This document shows positions 22,231-34,433 of a stretch of 64,000 nucleotides of DNA, in pieces. Position numbers and translations under genes: made by a program. Location of the stretch: NCBI GenBank assembly GCA_022432975.1, contig CM039508.1:26113999-26177998 (forward strand), in the 5' to 3' direction. Each line of letters opens with the position of its first letter. Within the stretch, counting starts at the first letter, position 1. The notes under the pieces were generated by a model. The model was not told the origin of the DNA and did no database searches. It saw only the letters and a list, made by a program, of their open reading frames with translations. Source of the DNA: Begonia masoniana. Lineage: Eukaryota; Streptophyta; Magnoliopsida; Cucurbitales; Begoniaceae.

Positions 22231-23253
22231 TGTAACACCCGGCATTTTGCCTATGTAATTATTCCCCAAATATGTAAGCAGATGTACTCCGATATTAAAG
22301 CAATGACTATATTTAATGAAATTATCGGGGTGTTCAATTGAATAAGAGTGATTGTAAAACCGATTCGGCGAACTAAATAGAAATTTAGTTAAAAACCAAT
22401 GGAAGGGAAAATTAGGAAGGAATTAAGGTTGGTGGGAGGGAACCAGTAGATGATTGACACTTGGCAAAACTTGTTGAAGGAGCCAATGCCTTTTCTCTTC
22501 CATTCTTCCTCATTTCTCTTCACTCTACGTGAAGCACTCTTCTGTTTTCTCTCTTCCAGGCGCCTGAGACAAATTTCCAAACTTTGTTTCTTCCGTTTCT
22601 TTCGGTTTCCTTCAATAAAGTAACCCTTTTTTCACTAGCTAACAAGTTTAGGTTAGTTAAAGGTTAGTTTTTTTGAAGTTTAGGTTAATGTCCGATTTTG
22701 CATGCTTTAGGTTCGCGAACCACCGTTGTTATGCGCGCATAGCTTGCTGTATTTCGGACAACAGGTAAGTTCATACGTATAGGTTTGGCCCTTAAGGCCC
22801 TACAATACGGAGGTACTAGGTTTTATGTTATCGGGATTTCTGTTGGGTAGTTAAACCATAGGTTCTGTTTTAGGTTAAATGTGTTCTGTTTTATATCCTG
22901 CTTATTATTATTCTATCGCCTGTCTATGAATGTTCATGCATACATGTTTTCTCTGAAAGTCATGAAAATGTTTTCTGCACACGGTTTGAAGTTAAGTAAG
23001 ATAAAACCTGTAATGAAATGTATGGTTAAGTGTGGACGAGGACTGGCATCCTGTCATGTACTCCTGTTATGTCCTGTTGTGGCATGTACTCCTGTTGCGC
23101 CAGCTCTTCTTCCCACTTATACCTTCCTGTCCAGTGAAATGTAATGTAATGTAATGTTCATGTATTTGAAAATGTTCATGCATAGCACGTGCATCACTTT
23201 GTATTGTATGTTCTTACTGAGCTCTAGGCTCATAGTTGAACTCCCTGTTGTAT

Positions 23254-23306
23254 GTATGGATCCTCCAGAGGAGGACATTGTGCCTCAAGATGATGAGTTG
23301 ATGTAA
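23254..23306 (+). other. Acidic terminal exon equivalent, LTR G
   Basis: The frame reads MDPPEEDIVPQDDELM and stop (ATG at 23256). It aligns residue for residue with the LTR I exon (MDPPDEDFVPQAEE), with two extra codons at the end. The splice acceptor is mutated, so if the exon is used at all it would need another site or its own ATG. Confidence 0.4.
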
Positions 23307-23796
23307 TTGGCGGGATGAGCTCACGGGGTGGTTGTTGCAGTCAGACAAGAGTTAACTCTGTGAGAATGTACTTTCTGAAGTTATGTCAAGTTCTGTAACA
23401 TCTTTTGAAGTTTAAAAAAAAAACATTTGAAGTGTAGGTTCAGTTCTGTACAACTTTTAAGTTCTTTTAAAACGACGTATGGAATCTGTATTGATATCTA
23501 AAACCTCTGTAGTTGACAGTTGTATTTATATATTTTGAAATATTCTAGAACTGTATTGAGTTTCCTCTGATTAGTTCAAGCATGGGTGGTCTCTGGTTTT
23601 AGAGCTATCCATGCAGATTGATTTTCTTAAACTTATGTCACGTTTCCTGTTATGTCCGAAAATCACGTTCGGAATCGGTTTTTGAGAATTTGAAACTTTT
23701 ATGCCATCTGTTTTTATGCTCCTTGTTCGTATGTCTTCCTGTTAAAAGCTGTCAAATTTTGTCTTTAAAACTACATTTTCTGATTACATCCACCGC

Positions 23797-24225
23797 TGCT
23801 TTTAAGTTCACATCCACCTGTGAACAGTAAATTTCTGTCTATAGTTCACATCCACCTGTGAACAGTAAATTTCTATTTGTAGTTCACGTCCACCTGTGAA
23901 CAGTGAATTTCTGTCGGTAGTTCACATCCACCTGTGAACAATAAATTTCTGTCTGTAGTTCACATCCACCGGTGAACAGTAAATTTCTCTTTGTAGTTCA
24001 CATCCACCTGTGAACAGTAAAATTTCTGTTTGTAGTTCACATCCACCTGTGAACAGTAAATTTCTGTTTGTAGTTCACATCCACCTGTGAACAGTAAATT
24101 TCTGTCTGTAGTTCACATCCACCTGTGAACAATAAATTTCTGTTTGTAGTTCACGTCCACTTGTGAACAGTGAATTTCTGTAGTTCACGTCCACCTGTGA
24201 ACAATAAATTTCTGTCTGTAATTCA
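23797..24225. repeat. 38-bp minisatellite with hairpin, LTR G
   Basis: About eleven copies of CACATCCACCTGTGAACAGTAAATTTCTGT.TGTAGTT. TTCACA/TGTGAA (or CACCGGTG) can pair within each unit. The related LTR D has similar units at 45470-45660, while LTR I has an unrelated 24-bp array in the same zone. Confidence 0.9.
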
Positions 24226-24667
24226 CATCCACCGTTCTCTTTTGTTTATTCGCATCCATCGCTGCCACTGTTCACTTTTGTCTTATTCACACCCACTGCT
24301 AGCCTATATCACCCGATTCTGTTATTCACTGTAACTTTCTCCCAGTATGCCTTTCAGTCTATATTCCTCGTTTATTTTCACTGCATGCATTTTTATCACG
24401 TTTCCTCTGCATGCCCGTCGTCCATCTAGTCTTTTATTTAAATGTTCCAAGTATTCTGATTTCCTTCTGTAATTCATTCTGTAGCCCGGTTTAACTATTT
24501 TACCGTTTCGCTTTTAATTCCAGAGAACGTTCCCTCCCTCTCTCTGTAAAGTTTGGTTGGTTTGTTTTTAAAAGTTCAGTCTGTTTATTCAAAAAAAAAT
24601 TAGTCCCCGTTTTGAATGTCCCGGAGTGTTGACTCCTCAGACCCCGATCGGGTCCAGGGCTGTCACA

Positions 24668-24827
24668 AAAGCGAACAATATTGTACTGAAAATACTAATG
24701 GATGCTACAACTTGAGTTTATTAGCAATTAAGTTCTTACCGATAAGAAAATCGTCAAAGAAATCATGTTTTTATCATACGATCTTTTCTAGTACTTATGG
24801 AGAAAAATTTTCTAGTGAGTGACTAAT
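24668..24827. other. Host flank left of element B
   Basis: 160 bp with no retrotransposon signature, ending in CTAAT, the left copy of the target duplication of B. Before the insertion of B it was joined to 36022 and so lay about 340-500 bp upstream of the ERD2 start codon; it is probably part of that gene's upstream region. Confidence 0.7.
24823..24827. repeat. Target-site duplication CTAAT of element B (left)
   Basis: Identical CTAAT at 36017-36021 after the 3' LTR. The match shows that B is a single insertion whose ends have not recombined with other copies. Confidence 0.95.
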
Positions 24828-25228
24828 TGTAACATTATAGGGTTTCATATTGTAATTCAAATTGGAAAATTCCCAATTCAATTCAATTTTTGATTTCAAG
24901 CAATCTGTAACCTAATTTTTTTGGATAAAAATCAGATGGAAATCGAGGTTAATTGGATGAATCTAACCCAAAAAATCAACCAAAGACATAAAAGGTTTGG
25001 ATTTGTGGTTCAACAAATCCGAATTTGAAATCGGATTTTCAGAGAACCAGTCGGATTCTCCTCTGAAAATCCGACGCTCAATCTGTATGCATGAAGTCTG
25101 GAAAACGTCCAGATACAAAGAAGAGATCAAATTGGAAATTTCAAAAAAATCCGAGCTAGAGGATTTGTAGCTCGAAAAATCCGATCGGTACTCGGATTTC
25201 ACGGAGGGTGCAGAAGCTGATCCTCCCC

Positions 25229-25236
25229 TATAAATA
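25229..25236 (+). promoter_or_regulatory. TATA box of LTR B (5' copy)
   Basis: TATAAATA in CTCCCCTATAAATAGAGG, a near-consensus plant core promoter. Transcription would start around 25260, which puts the start of the R region there and all the putative splice sites downstream, inside the transcribed part. Confidence 0.8.
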
Positions 25237-26002
25237 GAGGTGTCGAGTGGTGGAAGTTTCACACCACAGCTCTCCCTCTCGAGTTCTCCAGAAGAAGAAA
25301 AGAACTCTTACCTCTTCGGTCACCGGCGACAATCTGAGGAAGTAGCGAGTTCCGACCACCACTCAGCTCTGACGAAGCTCCCTCTCTGGCAGCCGAGCTC
25401 TCCGTCGACGACCCATTGGAGTAAGACTCTTTCTCTCTCTCTGTTTTCCCCCTCGTCGCTCTCGGTTTCTCACTCTCCCTCGCTAATGCTCTCTCTCTCT
25501 CACTCTCTGCAGAAGTCGTGAGGAAGAAAGCCACTAGTTCAGTTTTAAAGAAAAACTGAACCGGTTCACTTAAGTTGACCCGAACCGAACCAACAGTGAA
25601 CCGACCCGACTCGTACTGTTCACCCGACTCGGTACTGTTCACCGACCCGAACCGGACCTGACCCGATTTTCGACTCGTTTCTAACCGAATCGATCGAAAA
25701 TTTAACCGGTAAGAAATTACTGCCCAAATTCTTTTAAAGTTGGATTAAATTAAGTGGGATTTTAATATTTATATTCGAATTAGGCAGGAAATATTTTGGA
25801 ACCGTCCGATTCGATCCAAATCGATCCAACCGATCCAACCGATCCAATCCGACCTAAGATTGTAACGTAAGGAATTTCTGCTCAATTTACTTTGAAATTG
25901 GATTTATTAAATAGAATTTTAAAATCAAAGATTTTAATTGAACAGGTTATTGTTCTGGAATTTTTGGATTATTCTGATTAACGCTAATTGCTCAGAATCC
26001 AA

Positions 26003-26566
26003 GTAAGTGAAATACAAGTTTTGGCTATGGCCTTACATCACAAGATTATTTTATAATTATTTTATTTTCAGTCATACGTTTTCAATGATTGAGCACGTAT
26101 GTTAGAATATCGACATAGAATAGTTTAAAAGATAAAATGGATAGGTTATTTGCATGTGTATGAAAAAGTAAAAGGGAATTGACGGAAAAATGCGATAGCA
26201 AAAGCCTGAACGACAGTGAGATGGTGAGTTTGAGCATATGTTTTAACGTGATAGCAAAAGCCTAAACGACAGTGAGATGGTGAGCTTGATCGTTAAAATT
26301 AAAAGTAAAAGATGACGAAACCTGAACGACAGTGAGATGGCTAAGTCTTAACAGGATTCGGTAAAAGTAAAAGTAAAAGTAAAAGTTTTGTAACTTGTAC
26401 GTATTTCCACTTACTGAGATTTTCTCACAGCTTTGTTTTAACTTGTGATGTAGGTGAATTTTTGTCTGAGGAAGAAATTACTACAATTGAGAATCCTCCA
26501 GTGGCAAGCGAGCATATAGAAGAAGAAGAACATATTGTGGATTTCGAAGAAAATGATTTAAATTAG
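26003..26566 (+). other. Putative LTR intron and acidic terminal exon, LTR B 5' copy
   Basis: Donor CCAA|GTAAGT, acceptor TTGTGATGTAG|GTGAA; intron 26003-26453. TTACATCACAAG after the donor pairs with CTTGTGATGTA at the acceptor. The exon (26454-26566) reads 37 residues from GEFLSEEEITTIEN to VDFEENDLN and stop. Its homologue in LTR H begins GELLSDDELMLIEN. The small exon before the donor (26... side, after GAACAG|GTTATT) has a TGA in this copy but is open in the 3' LTR. Confidence 0.55.
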
Positions 26567-26852
26567 TATGCTTTAATTTTTAAAACAATATTTAATGTTT
26601 TATTTTGATTTAAGATTTTGGAATAATTGTTGACTTTATTATTTAATAAAGTTTCATTAAATGTTTTGGTTTCAAGATTTTGACAAATTAATTATCAAAG
26701 CTTCCGTGATATTTAAGTTTTCAATTAATATGTTTTAAATTTTAAAATTTTGCTTTAACGCTCGATTTTAAAAAAAAAAATTTGGGGAAAACTTTAGGGT
26801 TTTCAAAATTAGGGTTTTAAATTGGAGATTTTTAAATTGGGGCGTTACAATT

Positions 26853-26863
26853 TGGTATCAGAG
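26853..26863 (+). other. Primer binding site of element B
   Basis: TGGTATCAGAG, three bases after the LTR end, matching initiator tRNA-Met. Confidence 0.92.
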
Positions 26864-27055
26864 AAACAATGTTTATAAAGTGATTCTATAAACTACTCTG
26901 TATGCTCACGTGCACCTGGAAGATTGTCAATCAGCAAGTAAGTCGGTATTAAATTTTATATTTTGATAAAAGTATATTAGGTAATATTGTAGTATATTTC
27001 AAAAATAAGTATATAAGATAGATTTTCTTAAAATAAGATCATTGTAATGTAGACT

Positions 27056-27728
27056 ATGGCCAATCGTAGAGGAGATAGAAATGATCGTGATGCTTTACTC
27101 GACCGGATGATGGACATGATCGAGATGCAAGCCAGACAAAATGAACAATTGTCATAAGCAGCTAATGCGGCAGCTCAGGCAGCCACTGCCGCGGCTCAGG
27201 CGGCAAATGTGCAGGCCCAAGTTCCTAATAGGCCTCGGCATGCAGACATGGATTTTGACAGATTTCGACGATTGGACCCTCCAAATTTCTATGACAATTT
27301 AGCTGATATGGCAACAGCGGATGATTGGATCAGGACCATTGAAGAAATCTTTGAGCATGCCAAAATTGCTGAGGAAGAGAAAGTTATTTGTGCATCTTCT
27401 ATGTTTCGGATGGATGCACGTTATTGGTGGGATTCAGTAAAAGCGATGCATTTGGTTGCTACCATGACCTGGGAAAAATTCAAGGAGTTATTCAACGAGA
27501 AGTACTTCACGGACTCAATGATGGATGCCAAAGCTGAGGAATTCATGGCTCTCAAGCAGACTGGAGGTGTTATGGAGTATCTACATAAATTTGAGCAATT
27601 GTCTCGTTATGCCCCCCACATTGCTGGTAACGAGGCTATGAAGGTGAAGAGATTTATCCAAGGACTAAGGGCGGAGATACTCAAAGACATCCGGCTCATT
27701 ACCTCAAAGAACTCTTCATTCGCAATTT
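27056..27728 (+). pseudogene. gag of element B, N-terminal and capsid-like part
   Basis: ATG at 27056 (MANRRGDRNDRDALL). An in-frame TAA at 27155 interrupts codon 34, after which the frame continues through an Ala/Gln-rich linker into the capsid-like domain (LDPPNFYD, DDWIRTIEEIF, RYWWDSVK, FIQGLR). A +1 frameshift near 27700-27728 separates it from the zinc-knuckle part. Apart from these two lesions the protein is of normal length for the group. It would form the particle shell and package the RNA. Confidence 0.9.
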
Positions 27729-28451
27729 GTGGTGGAGAAATCATTGGCTGCAGAGCAAGGAGAGAAAGATGTTATCAAGGCCCAGGAATTACGAAGGAGA
27801 TATAACCATGCGACTCAACCTGTACGAGGTAGAATTCCACCACAACAAACAACTGGATTTAAGCGACCTATGAACAGTGGACCTGCTGGAGGACCTTCTA
27901 AGTTTGCTGGAGGACCTTCCAAGTTTGTGAAGAAGGAACCTACATCGACTAACGCACCAGTATGTCCTTCCTGCAAGAAGCCACATTTTGGAGAGTGTCG
28001 CGTGCAGGCCAACACTTGTTTTAAATGCAGTCAACCCGGACACTATATTAGTAATTGCCCAAAGAATACACGGGAGCAACTCAAGACAACTGCTAGAGTC
28101 TTTGCCATGACCAAGGATGAAGCTGAAGGAAATGCATCTGTGGTGACAGGTTCGATATTTATTTCTGGCATATCTTCTAGCATATTAATTGATTCTGGAG
28201 CTACGCATTCATTTATATCCCTTGAGCATGCTAAGAAGTTTGATATTAAGGTAGAGTCTCTAGAACATAATATGGGAGTAGCTACACCTTCGGGCAATGT
28301 TATGTTTGCCGATTCTATTATTAGAAGGTGCGAAGTGTGTATTGGGGAAAATCAACTGGAAGTTGATTTAATTATCTTGGCAATGTACGATTACGATGTT
28401 ATCCTTGGAATGGATTGGCTTACCAATCATTATGCAACCATCGATTGTTGA
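27729..28451 (+). pseudogene. gag zinc knuckles and protease of element B
   Basis: This frame carries CPSCKKPHFGEC and the CCHC knuckle CFKCSQPGHYISNC, then the protease motif LIDSGATHSFI with the standard DSG triplet and VILGMDWL about 80 residues later. It ends at a TGA (28449-28451), beyond which the RT part continues in the same frame. B is the only element in the window whose protease keeps the normal DSG. Confidence 0.9.
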
Positions 28452-28457
28452 AATAGA

Positions 28458-29497
28458 ATGGTGAAGTTTCAACTGCCTGGAGCAAAGCCATTTTTCTTCT
28501 ATGGGAATTCTAAAAGTTCAAGAGTTCCAGTAATTTCAGCTATGCGTGCACGGAGCTTATTAAATTCTGGTTGCATTGGAATTCTAGCTAGTGCCATTTG
28601 TTCTGAACCTAAAGAAATAACGACATTGGATATGGTGCCGATAGTTAATGAATTTCCTGATGTCTTCCCCGATGACCTGACTATGTTACCACCTGCGAGA
28701 GATGTGGAATTCGGTATTGAGCTGCTACCTGAAATAGCGCCGATCTTTAAAGCTCCTTATAGAATGGGGCCAAGTGAATTAAAGGAGTTAAAGACCCAAC
28801 TTGACGATTTGCTGGAGAAAGAATTTATTCAACCGAGTTTCTCACCATGGAGAGCTCCAGTTTTATTTGTGAAGAAAAAGGATGGATCAATGAGAATGTG
28901 TATCGACTACAGAGAGCTCAACAAAGTCACAATCAAGAACAAGTACCCACTGCCAAGAATCGATGATTTATTTGATCAATTGAAGGGAGCAGTAGTTTTC
29001 TCGAAAGTTGATCTATGGTCTGGATATCATCAGTTGAGAATTAAGGAGGATGATGTGTTCAAGACGGCGTTTCGTACCAGATATGGTCACTATGAATTCC
29101 GAGTCATGCCATTCGGATTAAGTAATGCACCCGTCGCATTTATGGATCTTATGAATCAAACATTCAAGACCTTTTTGGATGATTTTGTTATAGTCTTTAT
29201 TGACGATATCCTTATCTACTCGAAGAGCAAGGAGGAGCATGAAGAACATTTAAGGATTATTCTATCTACGTTGAGACGTGAGAAGTTGTATGCAAAGTCC
29301 TCCAAGTGTGAATTTTGGATGGAGAAGTGGCTTTTCTTGGCCACATTATTTCAAAGGAGGGTGTAGCAGTGGACTCAGCAAAGATTGAAGCTGTAAGTAA
29401 ATGGCCACAACCAAGAAATGCATCTGAAATAAGAAGTTTTCTTGGTCTTGCGGGATATTATCAGAGATTCATAGAAGGTTTTTCAACCTTGGCAACC
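28458..29497 (+). pseudogene. Reverse transcriptase of element B
   Basis: RT blocks in order: [41 protein letters not shown], the FIDD active site ([10 protein letters not shown]), CEFWMEK, then after a 1-nt deletion at about 29327 [13 protein letters not shown] and [12 protein letters not shown]. It is cut at 29497/29498 by solo LTR M. The catalytic Asp residues are intact. Confidence 0.92.
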
Positions 29498-29944
29498 TGT
29501 AACGACCCCGGAGGGATCGCCACATACTCATAACTTTCGTGATCATTCACCTCTTAACTTCTACACCCTGTTCTTTAAGCGATATTATTGTATATATATT
29601 TTTTGAACAAACTTAGAACTTAAAACTTGACTCGCGGGCAACATAACGTATGACGAAATCTAATCCATCCAAAACCCGACTCTTTCATTAATATAATGAA
29701 TCGCTAGTTCACATAATCGAGCGACTAGGGTTGGCCATCGGTTTCCTGACAAATTCGGGCAGAGAAGAAACGCCCTCAAATCTCTTAACGTGGTCCTATT
29801 CGGGTTGCATGGGTTTACATGCATCAACCCACAGAAATTACATCATCCGGTCATCACGTGCATTACGCGTGACGCACTTAACATCGTCTAACAAAGGACA
29901 TCTTCCGGTGAGCACGAGTCAAACACGTGACTCTTTAAGATCTC

Positions 29945-30335
29945 TTCCGGTCACTAGGCGACAAAATAGCATTTACGTCTTCCGGAAGAGAAATACACTT
30001 CACCTTCCGGTCACTAAACGACAGAATAACATTTACGTCATCCGGAAGAGAAATACACTCCTTTTACCGGTCACTAAACGACAGAATAGCATTTACGTCA
30101 TCTGGAAGAGAAATACACTTCATCTTCCGGTCACTAAACGACAGAATAGCATTTACGTCATCCGGAAGAGAAATACACTTCATCTTCCGGTCACTAAACG
30201 ACAGAATAGCATTTACGTCATCCGGAAGAGAAATACACTTCATCTTCCAGTCACTAAACGACAGAATAGCATTTACGTCATCCAGAAGAGAAATACACTT
30301 CACCTTCCGGTCACTAAACGACAGAATAGCCAAAA
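29945..30335. repeat. 60-bp minisatellite in solo LTR M
   Basis: Six to seven copies of a 60-bp unit whose ends (CTTCCGG ... CCGGAAG) form a hairpin. On the minus strand it is the same unit as the F array (about 88 percent identical by eye), but copy numbers and variant orders differ, so each array expanded on its own. Confidence 0.92.
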
Positions 30336-30662
30336 ACCTCAACCAACTCATACAGAAAGCGGAGGGATGACTTCCCTTAACTCCATACTTCATACATATA
30401 AACTTAACGGGTATAATCCATAGACTCAACCGGAATACTTAAAGCGGAAGACTTACACGACAGATCAATCAATAATCCTCAAAATCATTCCCAGATTCAT
30501 TAATTAAACCAGACAAATCTCAAGATTCGACGCTTCAACATAATCTTATCCTACTTAAACTATCATATCCGTTATCATAATAGGAATCATAACACGTTAA
30601 CCAGGGTCGTAATCGCCTACCAGCCACAGACTTCCACCATGGGCACCTTCCAGCAGCCAATC

Positions 30663-31359
30663 CTAAACATCCTCATTGATTTTGAAATCCTCACCTGAAT
30701 GTTCTTCACCTACATCATAAGGTGTAACTGTAAGCCTAAGGCTTAGTAAGGAATGCAATACTATCACGAATGCATGAATGCATAATTCAGAGAAAAACAT
30801 GGTCATGAGTCTTTTCTTGTTCATAATCATTGTTCCATATTCGTCATTCATATCATAGTTCATATCGCTGAACCATATTCATCATTCATATCATAGTTCA
30901 TATTGCTGAACCATATTCATCATTCATATCATTGTTCATGTTGTGTAGGATGAGAGAGGATTTGTGCCGGTAAAGGGGGTTCGACAGTGAGTTTGATCAT
31001 GGTCCCTACTGCGGGTCGTATTCATATGTCCTACTGCGGACTGTGACATACGCCGAACCGCCCCCAACCCTCACTCAGCCATGTTGTAGGGATTTTACCA
31101 TCTTATCTTGTTCATGAGGAAACATGCTTTTAAAACATTTTCGTGCACAAAACATTGATTAGGCATGAGCATGAGATTCTTTAACTCATCTTAGCTATAG
31201 GATAGAACATTAATCTAGTGTGAAATCTTACCATCGAACTAATCATCAACATAAATGCTAGACAGTAACATGAAAGAACTACTGATCATCGTATGAGTCT
31301 CTACCTAGCATCCTTTGATGTAGGGTCCTATTGACCGAGAAACCTATACATTCACTTAC
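30663..31359 (-). other. Putative LTR intron and acidic terminal exon, solo LTR M
   Basis: Minus-strand donor CCAG|GTAAGT at 31359, acceptor GATGTAG at 30710. CCCTACATCAAAGG at the donor side matches the complement of the acceptor side (CCTACATCATAAGG) apart from one base. The 47-nt exon (30663-30709) reads GEEHSGEDFKINEDV, stop. The previous exon reads ...VLRRP|G but enters in a different phase. Confidence 0.52.
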
Positions 31360-31967
31360 CTGGTCTCCTTAGCACTTTGAGCTCTTTCTCTTCAAACTTC
31401 TTCACCTAAACATTCACATTGCAGTAGTTAAAACAAAGTCCTAAAAGTTCTAACCTCAAGTCATCCTAGGGTCTAATAGACAAAGCCATTCTGAATCCTT
31501 AGTCTAACGCCCTGTGAAAAATCTGAAATCCAAGAACTGAAATAGACGGATTCGACTATTGGTTACACAGGGTTGATTGTTCTTTAAATGTCCAAAACTG
31601 ATTCGGGGTGACATTACCACTCTCAGATTAACAATGAACTATATTATTACCCTGTTGTTTAAGGATTTGAGCTACGGGTTTAAGCTGGAAATAGAGCTAT
31701 ACGATTAACTGGTAACTACATTGCCTAACTCATACCTCGAGCGTAGAGTATGCGAGAAATGGCAAGGAAATCGATTGTCGGAAGGGAAATTTCCAGCTGA
31801 CAGAGAGCGGGAGCTTGGGAGAGAAGAAATCGCCGAGAATGGTGGATGTCGGCTACAGTGGGTTAATGAGGTTTGAATCCTTTCCATTTTCTTTAAATAA
31901 TGACCTTAATCTTCCATTATTACAACCTTGCCACTCAACCTAGTCGCAACTCGGGTGTTACACAACC

Positions 31968-32632
31968 CGCTTACAAAGCTAACCAGGAAAGGTGTGAAGT
32001 ATTCATGGACTGATGAGTGCGAGCAAAGCTTTCAAGAACTGAAGAAAAGGTTAATTTCAGCACCCATACTTACTATTCCATCTGGATCAGGAAAATTTGT
32101 GGTTTATAGTGACGCTTCGAAGTATGGTTTGGGATGTGTCCTTATGTAAGAAGGAAAAGTGGTAGCCTATGCCTCGAGACAGTTGAAGGAACATGAGAAA
32201 AGCTACCCAACTCATGATTTGGAGCTTGCAGCGGTAGTTCATGCATTAAAGATTTGGAGGCATTATCTTTATGGAGAAAGGTGGGAGATTTATATGGATC
32301 ACAAGAGCCTGAAATACTTTCTAACTCAGAAGGATCTGAATATGAGGCAGCACAGATGGCTAGAATTGGTTAAGGACTACGACTGTGAAATTATTTATCA
32401 CCTTGGCAAAGCCAATGTTGTAGCTGATGCTTTGAGTAGAAGAACATCATCTCAAATTTCTTCATTGCGACTGATTCCAGAACAGTTAACTGAGGAGATG
32501 CAGAAATCTAATATTGAAGTTGTGCCGTTTGGGATACTGGAGAGATTGTCTGCTTTAACGCTTCAACCAAGTTTGCTGGAGCAAATAAAGGAGAAAAGTA
32601 AAAAGCGATTTGGAGGCAGAAAAAGTTTCTGA
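31968..32632 (+). pseudogene. RNase H region of element B
   Basis: The pol resumes right after the right target duplication. VYSDASKYGLGCVLM is followed by a TAA (32146-32148), then [31 protein letters not shown] and [11 protein letters not shown] frameshift near 32600 leads into the integrase frame. The RNase H catalytic Asp/Glu positions I can see are present. Confidence 0.9.
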
Positions 32633-33980
32633 GTTCTCCGTATCTGATAGTGGGATTATCCAGTTCAAAAAGAGATGGTGCATACCAGAGGATGATGAAT
32701 TAAAGGAGGCTATATTGAAGGAAGCACACTCAACCCCTTACTCGGTACATCCTGGATCAACAAAAATGTATCGAGATTTGAAGCAGCACTATTGGTGGCG
32801 TGGGATGAAAGTGGATGTAGCCAAATTTGTGGAGAAGTGTCTTACTTGTCAGCAAGTCAAAGCAGAGCATCAACGACCTGCTGGTACATTGCAACCACTT
32901 ATGGTGCCTCAATGGAAGTGGGAGCATATTACTATGGACTTTGTAGTGGGACTTCCTAAGACGTTTAAGGGTCACGACTCCATTTGGGTGATAGTGGATC
33001 GATTGACCAAATCAGCGCATTTCCTTCCGGTGAAGACTACTTATACCATGGATCAGTATGCTCAGCTTTATGTTCAGGAGATTATCAGACTGCATGGTAC
33101 GCCTGTTTCTATTGTGTCTGATCGAGATCCTCGCTTTACCTCAAAATTTTAGAAGAGTATGCAGAAAGCTATGGGTACTCAGTTGAACTTCAGTACAGCT
33201 TTCCACCCTCAGACTGATGGACAATCAGAAAGGATGATTCAAACCCTGGAAGACATGTTACGGGCGTGTGCTATCGACTTTCAAGGAAATTGGAGTAAGA
33301 ATTTGTCATTGGTGGAGTTTGCCTACAACAACAGTTACCAAGCTTCGATTGGGATGGCACCTTATGAAGCTCTATATGGTAGAAAATGCAGATCTCCAGT
33401 GCATTGGGACGAAGTGGGCGAAGGAGTACTTGTTGGGCCAGATATTTTGAGACAGACCGCCGAGATCGTTACATTAATCCGGAAGAGAATTCTAACGGCT
33501 CAGAGTAGACAGAAAAGTTATGCTGATAAGAGAAGAAGAAAGTTGGAGTTTGCTGTGGGAGATCAAGTTTTCCTGAAAATATCGCCAATGAGAGGTGTTA
33601 TGCGCTTTGGAAAGAAGGAAAAGTTGAGCCCAAGATTCACAGGCCCATTTGAGATCACAAGAAGGATAGGAGAAGTTGCTTACCAGTTAGACTTACCAGA
33701 TTCATTCAAGCACGTGCACAACGTCTTTCATATCTCGATGTTGAAGAAGTATGTTTCAGACCCCTCGCATGTCTTACCATCGAGATCTTTAGACTTCGCA
33801 ATCAACCCTGATCTATCATATGAAGAAAGACCGACCCAAATTATAGACGTCGAAGAAAGAGAACTAAGGAATAATAAGGTCACACTTGTCAGAGTGCTTT
33901 GGAAAAACCGGAACATTGAGGAAGCAACTTGGGAAAGAGAAGATGACATGAGGAAGACCTACCCCGAGTTATTTATATAA
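32610..33980 (+). pseudogene. Integrase and chromodomain-like tail of element B
   Basis: Zinc-binding region (H..H then CLTCQQVKAEHQRP), catalytic core with TMDFVVGLPK, SDRDPRF and TDGQSER, C-terminal domain ([15 protein letters not shown]), and the chromodomain-like end [29 protein letters not shown]. One in-frame TAG at 33150 in the catalytic core; otherwise open to the stop at 33978. It is the most complete integrase in the window. Confidence 0.93.
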
Positions 33981-34010
33981 TTGTTTTAAATTTCGAGGAC
34001 GAAATTTCTT

Positions 34011-34025
34011 TTAAGGAAGGAAGAT
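34011..34025 (+). other. Polypurine tract of element B
   Basis: TTAAGGAAGGAAGAT precedes the LTR start; upstream is the usual TTTCGAGGACGAAATTT. Confidence 0.85.
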
Positions 34026-34425
34026 TGTAACATTATAGGGTTTCATATTGTAATTCAAATTGGAAATTCCCAATTCAATTCAATTTTTGATTTCAAGCAA
34101 TCTGTAACCTAATTTTTTTGAATAAAAATCAGATTAAAATCAAGGTTAATTGGATGAATCTAACCCGAAAAATCAACCAAAGACAGAAAAGGTTTGGATT
34201 TGTGGTTCAACAAATCTGAATTTGAAATCGGATTTTCAGAGAACCAGTCGGATTCTCCTCTGAAAATCCGACGCTCAATCTGTATGCATGAAGTCTGGAA
34301 AATGTCCAGATACAAAGAAGAGATCAAACTGGAAATTTCAAAAAAATCCGAGCTAGAGGATTTGTAGCTCAAAAAATCCGATCGGTACTCGGATTTCACG
34401 GAGGGTGCAGAAGCCGATCCTCCCC

Positions 34426-34433
34426 TATAAATA
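34426..34433 (+). promoter_or_regulatory. TATA box of LTR B (3' copy)
   Basis: TATAAATA in the same context as the 5' copy. About 1.9 kb upstream of the ERD2 ATG and in the same direction. Confidence 0.78.

Larger units (their letters stand above)
22231..24667 (+). repeat. 3' LTR of element G (2437 bp)
   Basis: TGTAACACCCGGC to ...GGGCTGTCACA. Sister of LTR I (8383-10659), of K and of D. It keeps the splice donor ACAG|GTAAGT at 22765, but the acceptor AG of its relatives is AT here (TTGTATG at 23248-23254). Downstream of the exon lies a 38-bp minisatellite. The next bases (AAAGC) begin host-flank sequence; the other end of the element is lost. Confidence 0.88.
24828..26849 (+). repeat. 5' LTR of element B (2022 bp)
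   Basis: TGTAACATTATAGGG to ...GGGGCGTTACA, matching the 3' LTR at 34026-36016 with only scattered differences and small indels (for example one extra CGATCCAAC unit near 25835). B is therefore the youngest full-length element here. It contains a clear TATA box, a pyrimidine-rich intron-like stretch (25412-25512, GTAAGA to CTCTGCAG), inverted repeats around 25035-25078 (CGGATTTTCAGA/TCTGAAAATCCG), and three AACGACAGTGAGATGG repeats at 26205-26345. Confidence 0.95.
29498..31962 (-). mobile_element. Solo LTR M (2465 bp) inserted in element B pol
   Basis: TGTAACGACCCCGG at 29498 to GGGTGTTACA at 31962 with a 5-bp duplication CAACC at 29493-29497 and 31963-31967. There is no interior. On the minus strand it is of the same family as N (52691-55796) and F (61366 onward): shared start, CTGTAGCCGACATCC block, and the ATACGACCCGCAGTAGG region with its partner. 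It is antisense to the element it interrupts. Confidence 0.95.

Noticed and set aside
25240..25642. Ser-rich and Arg/Glu-rich frames in LTR B (also 34456-34839)
   Set aside because: No ATG in good context and frames overlap on both strands; the region fits an untranslated leader with a pyrimidine-rich intron.
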